64,000 nucleotides of DNA from CAVOGJ01 sp963695405 (lineage in GTDB: Bacteria; Planctomycetota; Planctomycetia; Pirellulales; Pirellulaceae), in the NCBI GenBank assembly GCA_963695405.1, contig CAVOGJ010000014.1, positions 372,001 through 436,000 on the forward strand. Direction: 5' to 3'. Position numbers and translations under genes: made by a program. Under the pieces are notes generated by a model. It worked only from the letters and a program-made list of their open reading frames with translations. It was not told the DNA's origin and did not search any database. Numbering within the stretch: the first letter of the stretch is position 1; every line of letters starts with the position of its first letter. Positions 1-8,150 of the stretch are shown in pieces.

Positions 1-1196
1 ACATGGCCGTGCAGTGGGTCGCTATGAAGGAGCAAGAGGTCCACATGGTCCGCACAGGCCGCCGGGTATGCATCGGCTTGGACGATGAGTGGACGCCCTG
101 CAAACGCACTCGCCGCGCGGACCTTGGCAGCGGCCGCAGCGACGCGTCGTAGCTGCTCGGGCTGGTCAACTTCGCCAAGATTCCAAGCCAGCACGCGTCG
201 ATAGAGCCAGGAGTTTTCGCCACTCGACCACCGTTCGGGAGGTGGGGCGATCAACCACAGTCCCAGTCGCTCGGCCTCCAGGACATGTTCCTGGGACACC
301 GGCTGCGCCAGGCGGATCGTGTTAAAGCCCAGCTCCTTGAGGAACGTCCATTCCTCACCGCGGGCGTCAATCGCGCGGGGGAAGAACGGCCTGCCTTGAA
401 CGACAAACGTATCACCCAGGACGCGAGGCCGAGGCCCGTCGATCTCACGATGGGGATGCGAGGCGAAGGTCGCGGCGACCCCCGTTGATCGAGTCGCAAC
501 AAGTGACCTCGTAGAGCCTTCGACGATCGGATCGCGGAGTGCCACGTCGCTACTGCCGGAACGCCCGTAAGTATTGACGACGACGAGGTCGACAAACGCC
601 TCACGGGCATCGACCGGTCGCCGCGTTTCACTGCGGAGTATGCGCACCTTATCGGCCAGCGCCGCGTCGATGTTGCTTAAAGCCAACCGTTGCCAGGTAT
701 TCGGAACCTCGTAGGTGCCGCCCGCCAGGACAACCGTCACCGGCTGGCCAGTTTCCTCATCAGAAGTCCGTGGCAACACGACGCGGATAAGCAGTTGCAG
801 TCCCGCTTGTGACGAACGCAACTCCTGGGTGATCTGTAGCTCGGGTATCACTACCGTCGGAGGAATGGGAGTCGCCATGTACGCGTAAGTGCCACGTCCG
901 GCTCGCGCCTGCAGGAGATCGCAGGAGAGTCCGGGCCTGAGATCGGTGAGTCGGCGGTGCCGAGCCACTTGGAATCCGCAGTCGTCTCCCATCACCTGCC
1001 ACCGCACGCGTCCTAACGGCTGCCCATGGACGGCTTCTCGTGTCACCAAGAGACAAGTAGCCCATATCAGGGTCACGAGCCAACCGCTCGGAAAAATGCC
1101 AGCCGCAGCCCGCCATGGGGCCAGCACGAAGGCCGACTGGCGCGTTCTCCCCTCGCGGAAGACCATTCGAGTAGTGACGGGGACAGGTTCCGACAT
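1..1196 (-). CDS. Secreted/membrane-anchored glycosidase-like protein, C-terminus outside the window
   Basis: The frame is open from the ATG at 1196 to the window edge (398 codons, no stop). The N-terminus has a hydrophobic stretch near residues 38-56 (LVTLIWATCLLVTREAVHG), so export or membrane anchoring is likely. After a beta-rich region comes a segment reading GRPFFPRAIDARGEEWTFL then LGFNTIRLAQPVSQEHVLEA then LGLWLIAPPP. That order (F-P-R-A-I-D, G-F-N-T-I-R, G-L-W-L-I-A-P) is what is seen at the start of the TIM barrel of family 2/5-like glycoside hydrolases. Catalytic acids would lie further on and are not visible, so enzymatic activity is inference. It is convergent with nothing visible and divergent from the small gene at 1472. 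Confidence 0.6.
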   Translation of the reverse strand, partial: MSEPVPVTTRMVFREGRTRQSAFVLAPWRAAAGIFPSGWLVTLIWATCLLVTREAVHGQPLGRVRWQVMGDDCGFQVARHRRLTDLRPGLSCDLLQARAGRGTYAYMATPIPPTVVIPELQITQELRSSQAGLQLLIRVVLPRTSDEETGQPVTVVLAGGTYEVPNTWQRLALSNIDAALADKVRILRSETRRPVDAREAFVDLVVVNTYGRSGSSDVALRDPIVEGSTRSLVATRSTGVAATFASHPHREIDGPRPRVLGDTFVVQGRPFFPRAIDARGEEWTFLKELGFNTIRLAQPVSQEHVLEAERLGLWLIAPPPERWSSGENSWLYRRVLAWNLGEVDQPEQLRRVAAAAAKVRAASAFAGRPLIVQADAYPAACADHVDLLLLHSDPLHGH

Positions 1197-1471
1197 GGCC
1201 GGCGTTGGCTTGTTCCGAAGGCGACGGGACCGGTGGACGGTTGTGGACAAAGGGGGACAGGCGGGAGACTTGTAGCAACTTTTCAACGTCCCGACGACCC
1301 TGAATGGGGCGAAAAGACAACGCAGCCCCACCCCCTTCACGGAATCAGAGATTCGATCTAAGTCATTTAACTGTTAAGCTTTATGCGCCCACTATCGGCT
1401 CTGCTTCGGCTTTGGCATAGTACCTGCAAACCTCAGGTAGCATCTGACCAACCCCAAGGGACTATGCACCA

Positions 1472-1762
1472 ATGAAGAAATCACCAGCCGAACTGACGAG
1501 CGAGGAAACGAAGCAATTGCCCCAAGAACTTGTTGAGCTCTCCCGAGCCATTGCGGAACTCCCTTCCGAGTACCGGACAAAACTCGAAGGCCTGTCTCTA
1601 CGGGTGATCGAGAGCACGCAACGCCGCAAGCGGATCTTGAACCTGGTGCAGGAGGCGTTGAGCCAGTTGCGGCTGGACATGAAGTACTTGATGTTTGACC
1701 TCGAAGCGACTCGACGTGAACGGGATACCTTTCAACAAAGGTTAAACGGCGACGACGCGTAG
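1472..1762 (+). CDS. Small conserved planctomycete protein, all-helical
   Basis: A 96-residue protein without signal peptide or membrane segment. It is charged and probably entirely helical, with the core reading RVIESTQRRKRILNLVQEAL then QLRLDMKYLMFDLEATRRER. I associate this core with a short hypothetical family that is widespread in planctomycetes, but no function is known to me. The C-terminal third has heptad-like spacing and may form a coiled coil. A strong hairpin terminator follows 37 bases after the stop, which supports a monocistronic gene. Function unknown. Confidence 0.7.
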   Translation: MKKSPAELTSEETKQLPQELVELSRAIAELPSEYRTKLEGLSLRVIESTQRRKRILNLVQEALSQLRLDMKYLMFDLEATRRERDTFQQRLNGDDA

Positions 1763-1799
1763 CGTCGCGAGCAAATCAATCGGCCTGCTCGTCAGGCAT

Positions 1800-1842
1800 C
1801 CGCACGTCCTGCTTGGCCCAGCCGGACGTGCGGTATTATTTT
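1800..1842 (+). terminator. Rho-independent terminator
   Basis: Perfect 10-bp stem CCGCACGTCC / GGACGTGCGG around a 14-base loop, followed by TATTATTTT. It sits just after the small gene ending at 1762 and also faces the minus-strand lipoprotein gene ending at 1928, so it may serve both. Confidence 0.8.
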
Positions 1843-1927
1843 CCGGCCGTCCTCTGTTCACCACCGTGGCGAAGCCGACCGAAGAAACTTACACCAGAAA
1901 TCTTGAAATCCGTAAAGCCTGTGCGGC

Positions 1928-2242
1928 CTAAAATTTCTTCGAGATACTTGGTGCTTTTTCTTCCGCCGCACGTCGCCCAGCGGGAGTGCTCATGTCGGGA
2001 ACTGCGGGGGCGGCAGTTTCACCCGTCGCTCCGGCGTCGACAGCAGAACCGGCCGCCTCGCCAGCCGGCGTCTCGGCTGCCCCCATGTCACCCGAACCCA
2101 TGGGCGGGAAGTCTGGTTTGGGAATCGGCGCTTGGTTTTGTGGGACCGTTTTCGTGGCGCAACCCGAGAGCAGAAGCGGGCAGAGCAACACGGCCAAGCT
2201 CAAAGCGAATCCAAAACCAGTTAGTTGAGTAAACCTGCGCAT
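1928..2242 (-). CDS. Small lipoprotein, Ala/Pro-rich
   Basis: A 104-residue protein with a lipoprotein signal peptide. A hydrophobic run ends in a lipobox L-L-S-G-C (Cys near residue 28). The remainder is low-complexity, rich in Ala, Pro and Gly, with no recognisable domain. The ATG at 2242 is preceded by GAAGGAC at a good distance. Its start overlaps the last 22 bases of the DUF1559 gene, so the two are probably co-transcribed and translationally coupled. Small lipoproteins behind DUF1559 genes are common in planctomycetes. The role is unknown. Confidence 0.7.
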   Translation of the reverse strand: MRRFTQLTGFGFALSLAVLLCPLLLSGCATKTVPQNQAPIPKPDFPPMGSGDMGAAETPAGEAAGSAVDAGATGETAAPAVPDMSTPAGRRAAEEKAPSISKKF

Positions 2243-3298
2243 AAATCGTTTTGTCCTTCGGCACCTTCAACGGAGCCATCTTGAATTCCGGAAAGGGCCC
2301 ACAATACCGGATTGTCGGTATCCAGGCTCAATGGAACGGCCGAACCGTCGGCACGAGCGAATTGTACAACACCCGTATGCCGACTGGAAAAGCGGTACCA
2401 AGCCGGTGTGTTACAAGGGTCCTCGGTTTCCCGACACTGCAGACCGGGTGCCGTCCACATGCCGCCCATACCCATCCAAGTGTAGGCAAAAAAGCGATCT
2501 CTGCCTCCCAACTGATCAATGCCACCAACGGCTTCGCCATAGAGGAGCGTTTTGCTGGAACCGTCTTTGATCGACCGCAAATCCGTCTCCGAGCGATTCG
2601 TGAAGATACCGCGGAACGAGTACTCTTGTTTCAAGCAATTGGTCATCGCGTCATCATCCGCGTCCCGATCGGGTAAACCGCCTCGCTTGCCGGCGACGCC
2701 CAAGTAATGTGTTCGTGCGAGGGCCTGGTTAATTCCGGGTTGGGGATAAAACCAGATCCAGAAGCTATTGCGAGGGATGTTGCGCTCTTGCGTGATGAAG
2801 GACTTGATCGCGTGGAGTGGAGCTTCGATGTTCAACGATTCCGAGGGACACAGAATGGGGCCCACCCAACGCTGTGACGCCTCCCACGCACCATCGGCCT
2901 CCCACCAAGGCCGCACCGGATTTTGAGGCGTGGGTAGGGGAATGTCGGCTCGCAACGGCACATCGATTAATTCGTAAATCGCCTTTTCCTCAATGTAAGG
3001 CAGGATAAACGGCATCGTACCGACGGATGTCATGAACGGCAGCTTGCGAGATGGAGCCTCAGCAATCGTAGGAATGCCGACGTGACCGGGTGGGAATTGG
3101 CGATTAGCGGATTCGTAGTTGAGCGCCCGAGCGCAATCTGCTTCAATTGATTAATACACATTGTCCGGCGGGCGGATTCGCGCCGACTGTACGGCCGGCA
3201 ACAAGAGGGCCACCAGGATGCCGATGATGGCGATGACGACAAGTAGTTCAACGAGAGTAAAACCACTGTTGTGACGCAGACGAGCTTTCGAATTCATG
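2221..3298 (-). CDS. DUF1559 prepilin-like secreted protein, broken by two single-base deletions
   Basis: Starts at the ATG at 3298 with a type IV pilin-like leader (GFTLVELLVVIAIIGILVAL, residues about 12-31), the hallmark of the DUF1559 family. The frame then breaks twice. Near 3179 one base is missing between SAR and ESARRTMCINQLKQIALG. Near 3126-3128 a GGGG appears as GGG, after which ALNYESANRQFPPGHVG continues in the third frame. The 270-residue remainder is intact and keeps the C-terminal H-x9-D-G signature (HTGVVQFARADG). Both breaks restore the family sequence if one base is added, so either sequencing error or very recent pseudogenisation is likely. The role of the family at the planctomycete cell surface is not known. 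Confidence 0.75.
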
Positions 3299-3511
3299 CC
3301 AGATACCCGAGAATTGAGATGATTGACGTAGTCTTAGATTAACTCGCTTTTGCGAATTGTGCTACCGTATTTCACCTGCGTCGGGGGGGGTTATCAGTCA
3401 TTATGGTTGAACGACGAGAGTGATGGCATTTCTTTTTTTGGGTTGCACTGGCAATTGCCGTGGGAGTGTTACTTGCGAGCGACACGCAGTGTGTTTGGAG
3501 GTGATTTTCTA

Positions 3512-3759
3512 ATGAGGCAGATTCTAAGAAAGGCAGGATCCACGAGGAAATAATTGCATTTCTGGGGTCTGAGCGTTGCGGCTTGCTTGGTAATTTCGGC
3601 AACGGCCGCCCAAGCCGACGAGCTGCCCAAGCCGACGGCTGCCCAAGCCGACGAGCTGCCCAAGCCGACGAGCTGCGTGTCGTCGACTTGTCGGTTGTCG
3701 ACCAGGGCGTTGTCGTACCAGAGCCGGCGGCTTTGTCGTTGATCCCGATGATCCAGTAA
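3512..3759 (+). pseudogene. Broken micro PEP-CTERM-like secreted protein
   Basis: An almost perfect Shine-Dalgarno GGAGGTGA (3497-3504) precedes ATG 3512. The frame reads MRQILRKAGSTRK, meets TAA at 3551, and then continues in frame as LHFWGLSVAACLVISATAAQ with A-D-E-L. This is a plausible signal peptide. A run of 17-bp repeats (3609-3675) then shifts the frame. In the shifted frame the sequence reads ELRVVDLSVVDQGVVVPEPA before TAA at 3757, which resembles the V-P-E-P-A of a PEP-CTERM sorting signal without its hydrophobic helix. It looks like a secreted protein reduced to its two ends and disabled by a stop and by repeat expansion. This reading is inference. Confidence 0.4.
3609..3675 (+). 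repeat. 17-bp tandem repeat, four copies
   Basis: Units of CCCAAGCCGACGAGCTG at 3609-3625, 3642-3658 and 3659-3675. A 16-base variant lacking one base (CCCAAGCCGACGGCTG) sits at 3626-3641. Three units beyond the first add 50 bases, which is not a multiple of three and so shifts the reading frame of the micro PEP-CTERM gene. Confidence 0.9.
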
Positions 3760-4074
3760 GGAGGTCCCGTGCGTCCAAAGTAAATGTTAGTTACGCAAAT
3801 AACATACCTCCGATTCGCCAGGCTGTAGGCACGCAGGGAGCAAGTCGTCGTGCTCTGCTAAATCGATCAGGCGCTTAACGAATCCCATCGTGGCTGCTTC
3901 CACTCTCTGTTTGTCGTCGTCCAGCCAGCTAGGCAGAGCTATCTTCTGGTCAATGGTTGAGCGGCGAACCCGCGTGACTTGGAGAAAGTTGCCCCTCCAA
4001 TCGGAATTTGGCACGATGAAGTGTCGATTTCCACCAGGAGATCCTGCACACCCCACCCGTGATTCGCCATCCTG
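3760..4074. other. Intergenic stretch with no convincing gene
   Basis: GGAGGT directly follows the stop at 3757, but the GTG behind it runs into a stop after four codons. A minus-strand open frame (3787-4056, 89 residues) overlaps no recognisable family and is not called. Confidence 0.4.
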
Positions 4075-4986
4075 ATGCCCGCCATTTTTGCCTTTTGTGT
4101 CCTTTTGACGCTCGCCGAATCGTCGCTCCAGCCTGCGTCACTGTCACGCGGCGCGAGCGACGAACTCCGCGACCCTAGCTCTTGCTTTGCCACTTCCCTG
4201 CCCCACGCCCGGCGAGTTGCCACAGGCGTGTTTTGCGGTGGCGAACCAAGTGACGAAGCCGCCTTTGCCCGTCTGCGGAAACTGGGTATTCGTACCATCG
4301 TGAGCGTGGACGGCGCGACGCCGAGAGTTGATTTGGCTCGCCAGTTTGGCATGCGTTACGTCCATGTGCCGATCGGGTACGACGGCATCCATGAGTCGGC
4401 CCAGCAGTCGCTCGCTCGCGTGGCCCGCGAAACGGAACGGCCACTCTACATTCATTGTCATCATGGACGTCATCGGGGCCCAGCGGCGGCGGCGATCGTT
4501 TGCCTGGCGACGAGCGACATGGAAAGGCGTCATGCCTTGCAATTGCTCGAAGTAGCGGGTACCAGTCCCGACTATGGAGGCCTGTGGCAAGCCGTGCGTG
4601 CCTATCGCCCCCTTGCGCCCTGCGCGGATGACCCTGAGTTGGTAGAAGTTGCCGAGCTGAATCCAGCGGCGACTGCGATGGTAAGAATCGACCGGGCGTT
4701 CGAAACACTGCAACGCTGCTGTTCCGCGGACGAGTCACCCTTGTTAGCGACTACGGTCGAAGACGCGCGTCAGCAGGCAGTGTTGATACGTGAAGAGTTT
4801 CGCGAGCTGCGACGCCTCGGGAGAGGGCAGCATGATATCGAAGTTTTCACCGCGTTCGCCGTCGCTGAGCAGCGAGCGGAGGAAATCGCAGTTGCGTGCG
4901 CTAAAAATCAGATCCGGGACGCCGCTCGTCGTCTGCAAGCCCTGCACCGCTCCTGTGTCGAATGCCACCACCAATACCGCGATTGA
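4075..4986 (+). CDS. Secreted dual-specificity-type phosphatase ending in a c-type haem-like CxxCH
   Basis: A 303-residue protein with a short hydrophobic N-terminus. Residues about 45-170 read as a protein tyrosine/dual-specificity phosphatase domain of the cyanobacterial/planctomycete type. They comprise a strand GIRTIVSVDG, a conserved RYVHVPIGYDGI, and the P-loop HCHHGRHRGP. The P-loop carries the catalytic Cys128 and Arg134 in the C-x5-R arrangement. A helical region follows and ends in SCVECHHQYRD (C294, C297, H298). That C-V-E-C-H fits a covalent haem site, close to the C-V-S-C-H tail of the protein at 28888. Phosphatase activity follows from the family. Haem binding is inference and requires export. 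No good ribosome site is seen at this ATG. Confidence 0.65.
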   Translation: MPAIFAFCVLLTLAESSLQPASLSRGASDELRDPSSCFATSLPHARRVATGVFCGGEPSDEAAFARLRKLGIRTIVSVDGATPRVDLARQFGMRYVHVPIGYDGIHESAQQSLARVARETERPLYIHCHHGRHRGPAAAAIVCLATSDMERRHALQLLEVAGTSPDYGGLWQAVRAYRPLAPCADDPELVEVAELNPAATAMVRIDRAFETLQRCCSADESPLLATTVEDARQQAVLIREEFRELRRLGRGQHDIEVFTAFAVAEQRAEEIAVACAKNQIRDAARRLQALHRSCVECHHQYRD

Positions 4987-5073
4987 ACGGAGACCGGCTG
5001 CGAATGGTTCGCTGAGAGGGTAAGATGACGCGTCATTACTCGCTGCAGCCTATCTTGTATCGGAGTCACCCGC

Positions 5074-6396
5074 ATGTTCAGGTTCTTCACGGTTGTGCTC
5101 GGTTCCATCTTCTTCTTCGGGCCGCACACGAAAGCGGAAAACTGGGCCCATTGGCGGGGGCCGACGGGAAATGGTGCCGCGGCGATAGCGAATCCTCCCA
5201 CGCAATGGAGTGACACAGAAAACGTAAAGTGGAAAGTCGCGATCCCGGGCCGCGGATCGGGCTCGCCTGTAATTTGGGGCGATCAAGTCTTTGTGGTCAC
5301 CGCGGTAGGCGAAGAGGACGAAGGTACCTCGGAGGGAGCCGGTCGTTCCGGCGAGCGATTTGGCGGTCGGCGGTCCCAGACCCGCGAGTTACCGTCGTTG
5401 CAATTCAAGCTCTTGTGCTTCGATCGCGAAACCGGTGATTTACTCTGGGAACGGATTGCCGCCGATGCCGCACCGCATGAAGGGACACATTCCACGAACG
5501 GCTACGCGTCGGCCTCGCCTTGTACGGATGGACAGCATGTCTATGCACACTTCGGATCTCGCGGCCTGTATTGCTACGCGATGGATGGCACATTGATTTG
5601 GAAGCGTGATGATCTTGGCCGCATGAATACCCGGAATGGCTTCGGCGAAGGCAGCTCACCCACCTTGGTTGGCGATAAGATTCTCGTTCCCTGGGATCAC
5701 GAAGGTCCCTCGTGCCTGTACGCCCTTGATAAGTTGACCGGCCGAACACTCTGGAAGACCGATCGCGACGAACCAACATGTTGGGCCACCCCGCTGGTCG
5801 TCGAACATGCGGGAAGGCAACAGGTAATCATGAACGGACAAAACTACGCGCGGGCGTACGACCTGGAAACGGGACAGGAATTATGGCGATGCGGAGGTCA
5901 GACCGAACGCCCGGTCGCCTCGCCGGTCGCACGAGATGGTCTGGTCTTTATTGGGAGTGGACATCGAGGCTCGTTTCTCGCGGCGTTCCGACTGGATGGC
6001 CAGGGAGATATTGAAGGCACCGAAAACGTCGCGTGGGTGGTCGAACGGAATACGCCGGACATTGCCTCTCCGTTACTGTCCGCAGGACGGCTCTATTTCT
6101 TTAAGGGTAAATCGGGAGTCTTGACCTGCGTGGATGCCGTGACGGGCAAACCCCATTATCAGACGACGCGAATCCCAGGGTTGGGTAGCATGATCTACGC
6201 CTCACCCGTGGCGGCCGGCGGCTATGTCTACTTGACCGATCGCGAGGGGACAACTGTCGTGATCGAAGACGCGGATACGCTGAGTGTTATCGCCACCAAT
6301 TCCGTCGGTGAGACGGTCGACGCCACGCCGGCGCCGGTCGACAACCAATTATTTATCCGGGGTGAGAAACACTTGTTTTGCATTGCGGACGAATGA
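5074..6396 (+). CDS. PQQ-type beta-propeller protein, BamB-like, exported
   Basis: A 440-residue protein with an N-terminal signal peptide (residues 1-21, FFTVVLGSIFFFGPHTKA). It is followed by WAHWRGPTGNG, the usual opening of planctomycete PQQ-like propellers. Repeated blades show D-x-x-T-G-x-x-L-W, for example DRETGDLLWER, DKLTGRTLWKT and DLETGQELWR. These are the tryptophan-docking motifs of PQQ/BamB repeats. An insertion of about 35 residues rich in Glu, Gly and Arg lies between the first two blades. No quinoprotein catalytic residues are evident, so a structural or binding role is more likely than dehydrogenase activity. It lies 87 bases after the phosphatase gene on the same strand and may share its transcript. 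Confidence 0.8.
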   Translation: MFRFFTVVLGSIFFFGPHTKAENWAHWRGPTGNGAAAIANPPTQWSDTENVKWKVAIPGRGSGSPVIWGDQVFVVTAVGEEDEGTSEGAGRSGERFGGRRSQTRELPSLQFKLLCFDRETGDLLWERIAADAAPHEGTHSTNGYASASPCTDGQHVYAHFGSRGLYCYAMDGTLIWKRDDLGRMNTRNGFGEGSSPTLVGDKILVPWDHEGPSCLYALDKLTGRTLWKTDRDEPTCWATPLVVEHAGRQQVIMNGQNYARAYDLETGQELWRCGGQTERPVASPVARDGLVFIGSGHRGSFLAAFRLDGQGDIEGTENVAWVVERNTPDIASPLLSAGRLYFFKGKSGVLTCVDAVTGKPHYQTTRIPGLGSMIYASPVAAGGYVYLTDREGTTVVIEDADTLSVIATNSVGETVDATPAPVDNQLFIRGEKHLFCIADE

Positions 6397-6959
6397 TGGA
6401 GTGGCAACCATCCCTTACGACCTTCGGGCAAGCCGCGACGTCCCCCGTGACGTCCTCGTGACGGCCCGGCTTCGCGTGGGGATGGTTTCTAGTCATGCGA
6501 CGGTTGTCTCAGCAGGCCACGTTCTCGCTCTGCTTGCCGGAGTTTCTATGCGAACTCGGTTACGATTGCTATTGCGCGAACCATTCGAAAGAGGACTACA
6601 ATATTACTCAGCCGAAGCGGTTGTGGGACGACTCGAGCCAGCCTCGCCTGTTGCCAAGTAACCCGAGTCAAACTGGGTGACGGACTGGATGAAATTCCAA
6701 CCCTCGACGCAGCGCTATCCATTCGCTACGGCTCGTACCTACCCAGTCTTATCGATCGGATCCGATCCGTCGCCCGCTAATCACGCTTGGCGGTTGCCCA
6801 CGCAGACGATAGACCAGGTGCCCGCCGACCGTTGGCCCACGCGCCGGTAATCTTCTCGCATTGCGTCGCCCGCCTCGTTTGCGTCGCTCCTCTGCGCGGA
6901 CGGCATCGCACGTGGGAACGCGTCCCCCGGCCGCCGTCGTGGATTTTTGACATGTCCCG
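6397..6959. other. Intergenic stretch, nothing recognised
   Basis: About 560 bases after the propeller gene. It holds only short open frames without family resemblance or plausible starts. No RNA-like structure stands out to the eye. Confidence 0.4.
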
Positions 6960-7008
6960 TTGACAAATATAACGGCATGGCTAAAACCTATTGAGATTCA
7001 GTCTCAAT
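6960..7008 (+). promoter_or_regulatory. Possible promoter with Fur-like palindrome ahead of a DUF1559 gene
   Basis: TTGACA at 6960-6965 fits a -35 element, and TAAAAC around 6982-6987 could be a weak -10. Immediately downstream, ATTGAGATTCAGTCTCAAT (6990-7008) is a 19-bp near-palindrome with three mismatched positions, counting the centre. Its core TGAGATT-C-AGTCTCA has the 7-1-7 form of Fur-family boxes. The position just after the -10 suits a repressor. Fur identity is inference from shape only. Confidence 0.4.
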
Positions 7009-7089
7009 AAGGCATTCGAAATGCCACGTTTGGGCCGATTTCGGTGCTTTTGACATGCCCAATTAGAAGTTCTCGTTAGGAGTCTCCTC

Positions 7090-8118
7090 ATGGATGACCA
7101 AGCCTGTCTCCCGGCTTCTCGCCTGGCTGGTACGCGCGGGTTTACGCTCGTCGAGCTGCTGGTGGTGATTGCCATCATCGGCATCCTGGTGGCCCTGTTG
7201 TTGCCGGCCGTTAATGCGGCGCGGGCGGCGGCCCGCCGTGTCACCTGCGTGAATCAACTCCGCCAAATTGGACTGGCGAATGCGAATTACGAGTCGGCGG
7301 TCCGCAGATTTCCTCCCAGTTGGGCGCCTGTCTCGGCGGACGGCATCACCGATGGCTTTTCCACGCAGGCCCTTCTCTTGCCCTACTTGGAAGAACGGGC
7401 GATCGGGGAAGCGATCAATTATGACTTGCCGTACGGAGACCCGGCGCAGGTGATCGGCGACCGAAGGATCAGCTCCCTCCGCATCGATACGTACCTTTGT
7501 CCTTCCGAGACGCAGGACGTGGTACGACTGAACAACGATTTACCATACCACTATCCACTGAACTATGGCATGAATCTGGGTGTCTGGTTCGTCTGGGATC
7601 CGGTTCAGAAGGAAGGAGGAGCCGGTGCTTACTATCCGGTCCGCGGCCTTTCTACGCAATCGTTTCGTGACGGGATGAGCAAAACACTGTGCGCTGCTGA
7701 AGTTAAAGCGTACACGCCCTACGTACGAAATACCTCGACGCCCCCGGTGGCGCCTCCGGAGGAGCCGCAGCAGCTGGTCGACGGGCAACAAAAGTTCTCA
7801 CCACCCACCGGACACACCGAATGGGTGGACGGTCGGGCTCATCAGATCGGCTTTACGACGACATTCTCTCCCAATCAGGTCGTGACGCCTGCCTTCGCCG
7901 AGGGACTCGATATCGATTTCAATAGCCAGCAGGAAGGCAACTCGCTAACGCAGAAGACGTATGCGGCAGTCACAGCTCGCAGCTATCACGAAGGGATCGT
8001 GAACGTCGTGATGATGGATTCATCGACGCGACCCATCAGCAATGCGATTGATTTGCAGGTGTGGCGAGCCGCATCGACCCGCGCCACAGGTGAGGTGACG
8101 AGCTTGGATGGATCGTAA
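7090..8118 (+). CDS. DUF1559 prepilin-like secreted protein
   Basis: A 342-residue protein, full length for the family. The leader GFTLVELLVVIAIIGILVAL is followed by LLPAVNAARAAARR and the conserved CVNQLRQIGLANANYES. The C-terminal signature is present as YHEGIVNVVMMDSSTR. It is unusual in ending in D-S-S rather than the common A-D-G-S. RBS TAGGAG lies just before ATG 7090. The leader should be processed by a prepilin peptidase and the helix used for anchoring or assembly. The role of the mature domain is not established. An 80-base leader separates it from the Fur-like palindrome. It is convergent with the kinase gene at 8151. Confidence 0.9.
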   Translation: MDDQACLPASRLAGTRGFTLVELLVVIAIIGILVALLLPAVNAARAAARRVTCVNQLRQIGLANANYESAVRRFPPSWAPVSADGITDGFSTQALLLPYLEERAIGEAINYDLPYGDPAQVIGDRRISSLRIDTYLCPSETQDVVRLNNDLPYHYPLNYGMNLGVWFVWDPVQKEGGAGAYYPVRGLSTQSFRDGMSKTLCAAEVKAYTPYVRNTSTPPVAPPEEPQQLVDGQQKFSPPTGHTEWVDGRAHQIGFTTTFSPNQVVTPAFAEGLDIDFNSQQEGNSLTQKTYAAVTARSYHEGIVNVVMMDSSTRPISNAIDLQVWRAASTRATGEVTSLDGS

Positions 8119-8150
8119 GGCAGCTGGCCACAGCCACAGAAGCGGGCCGC

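Noticed and set aside
760..1320. A 186-residue minus-strand frame near the left end
   Set aside because: It overlaps the open glycosidase-like frame from 1196 to the edge, which reads as protein. This one does not.
3609..3675. CRISPR-like array
   Set aside because: The units are directly adjacent 17-bp tandem repeats without spacers. No cas genes are in the window.
3787..4056. An 89-residue minus-strand frame before the phosphatase
   Set aside because: Some stretches look protein-like (LPSWLDDDKQRVEAATMGFV), but no family, no ribosome site and no context support it. Too weak to call.
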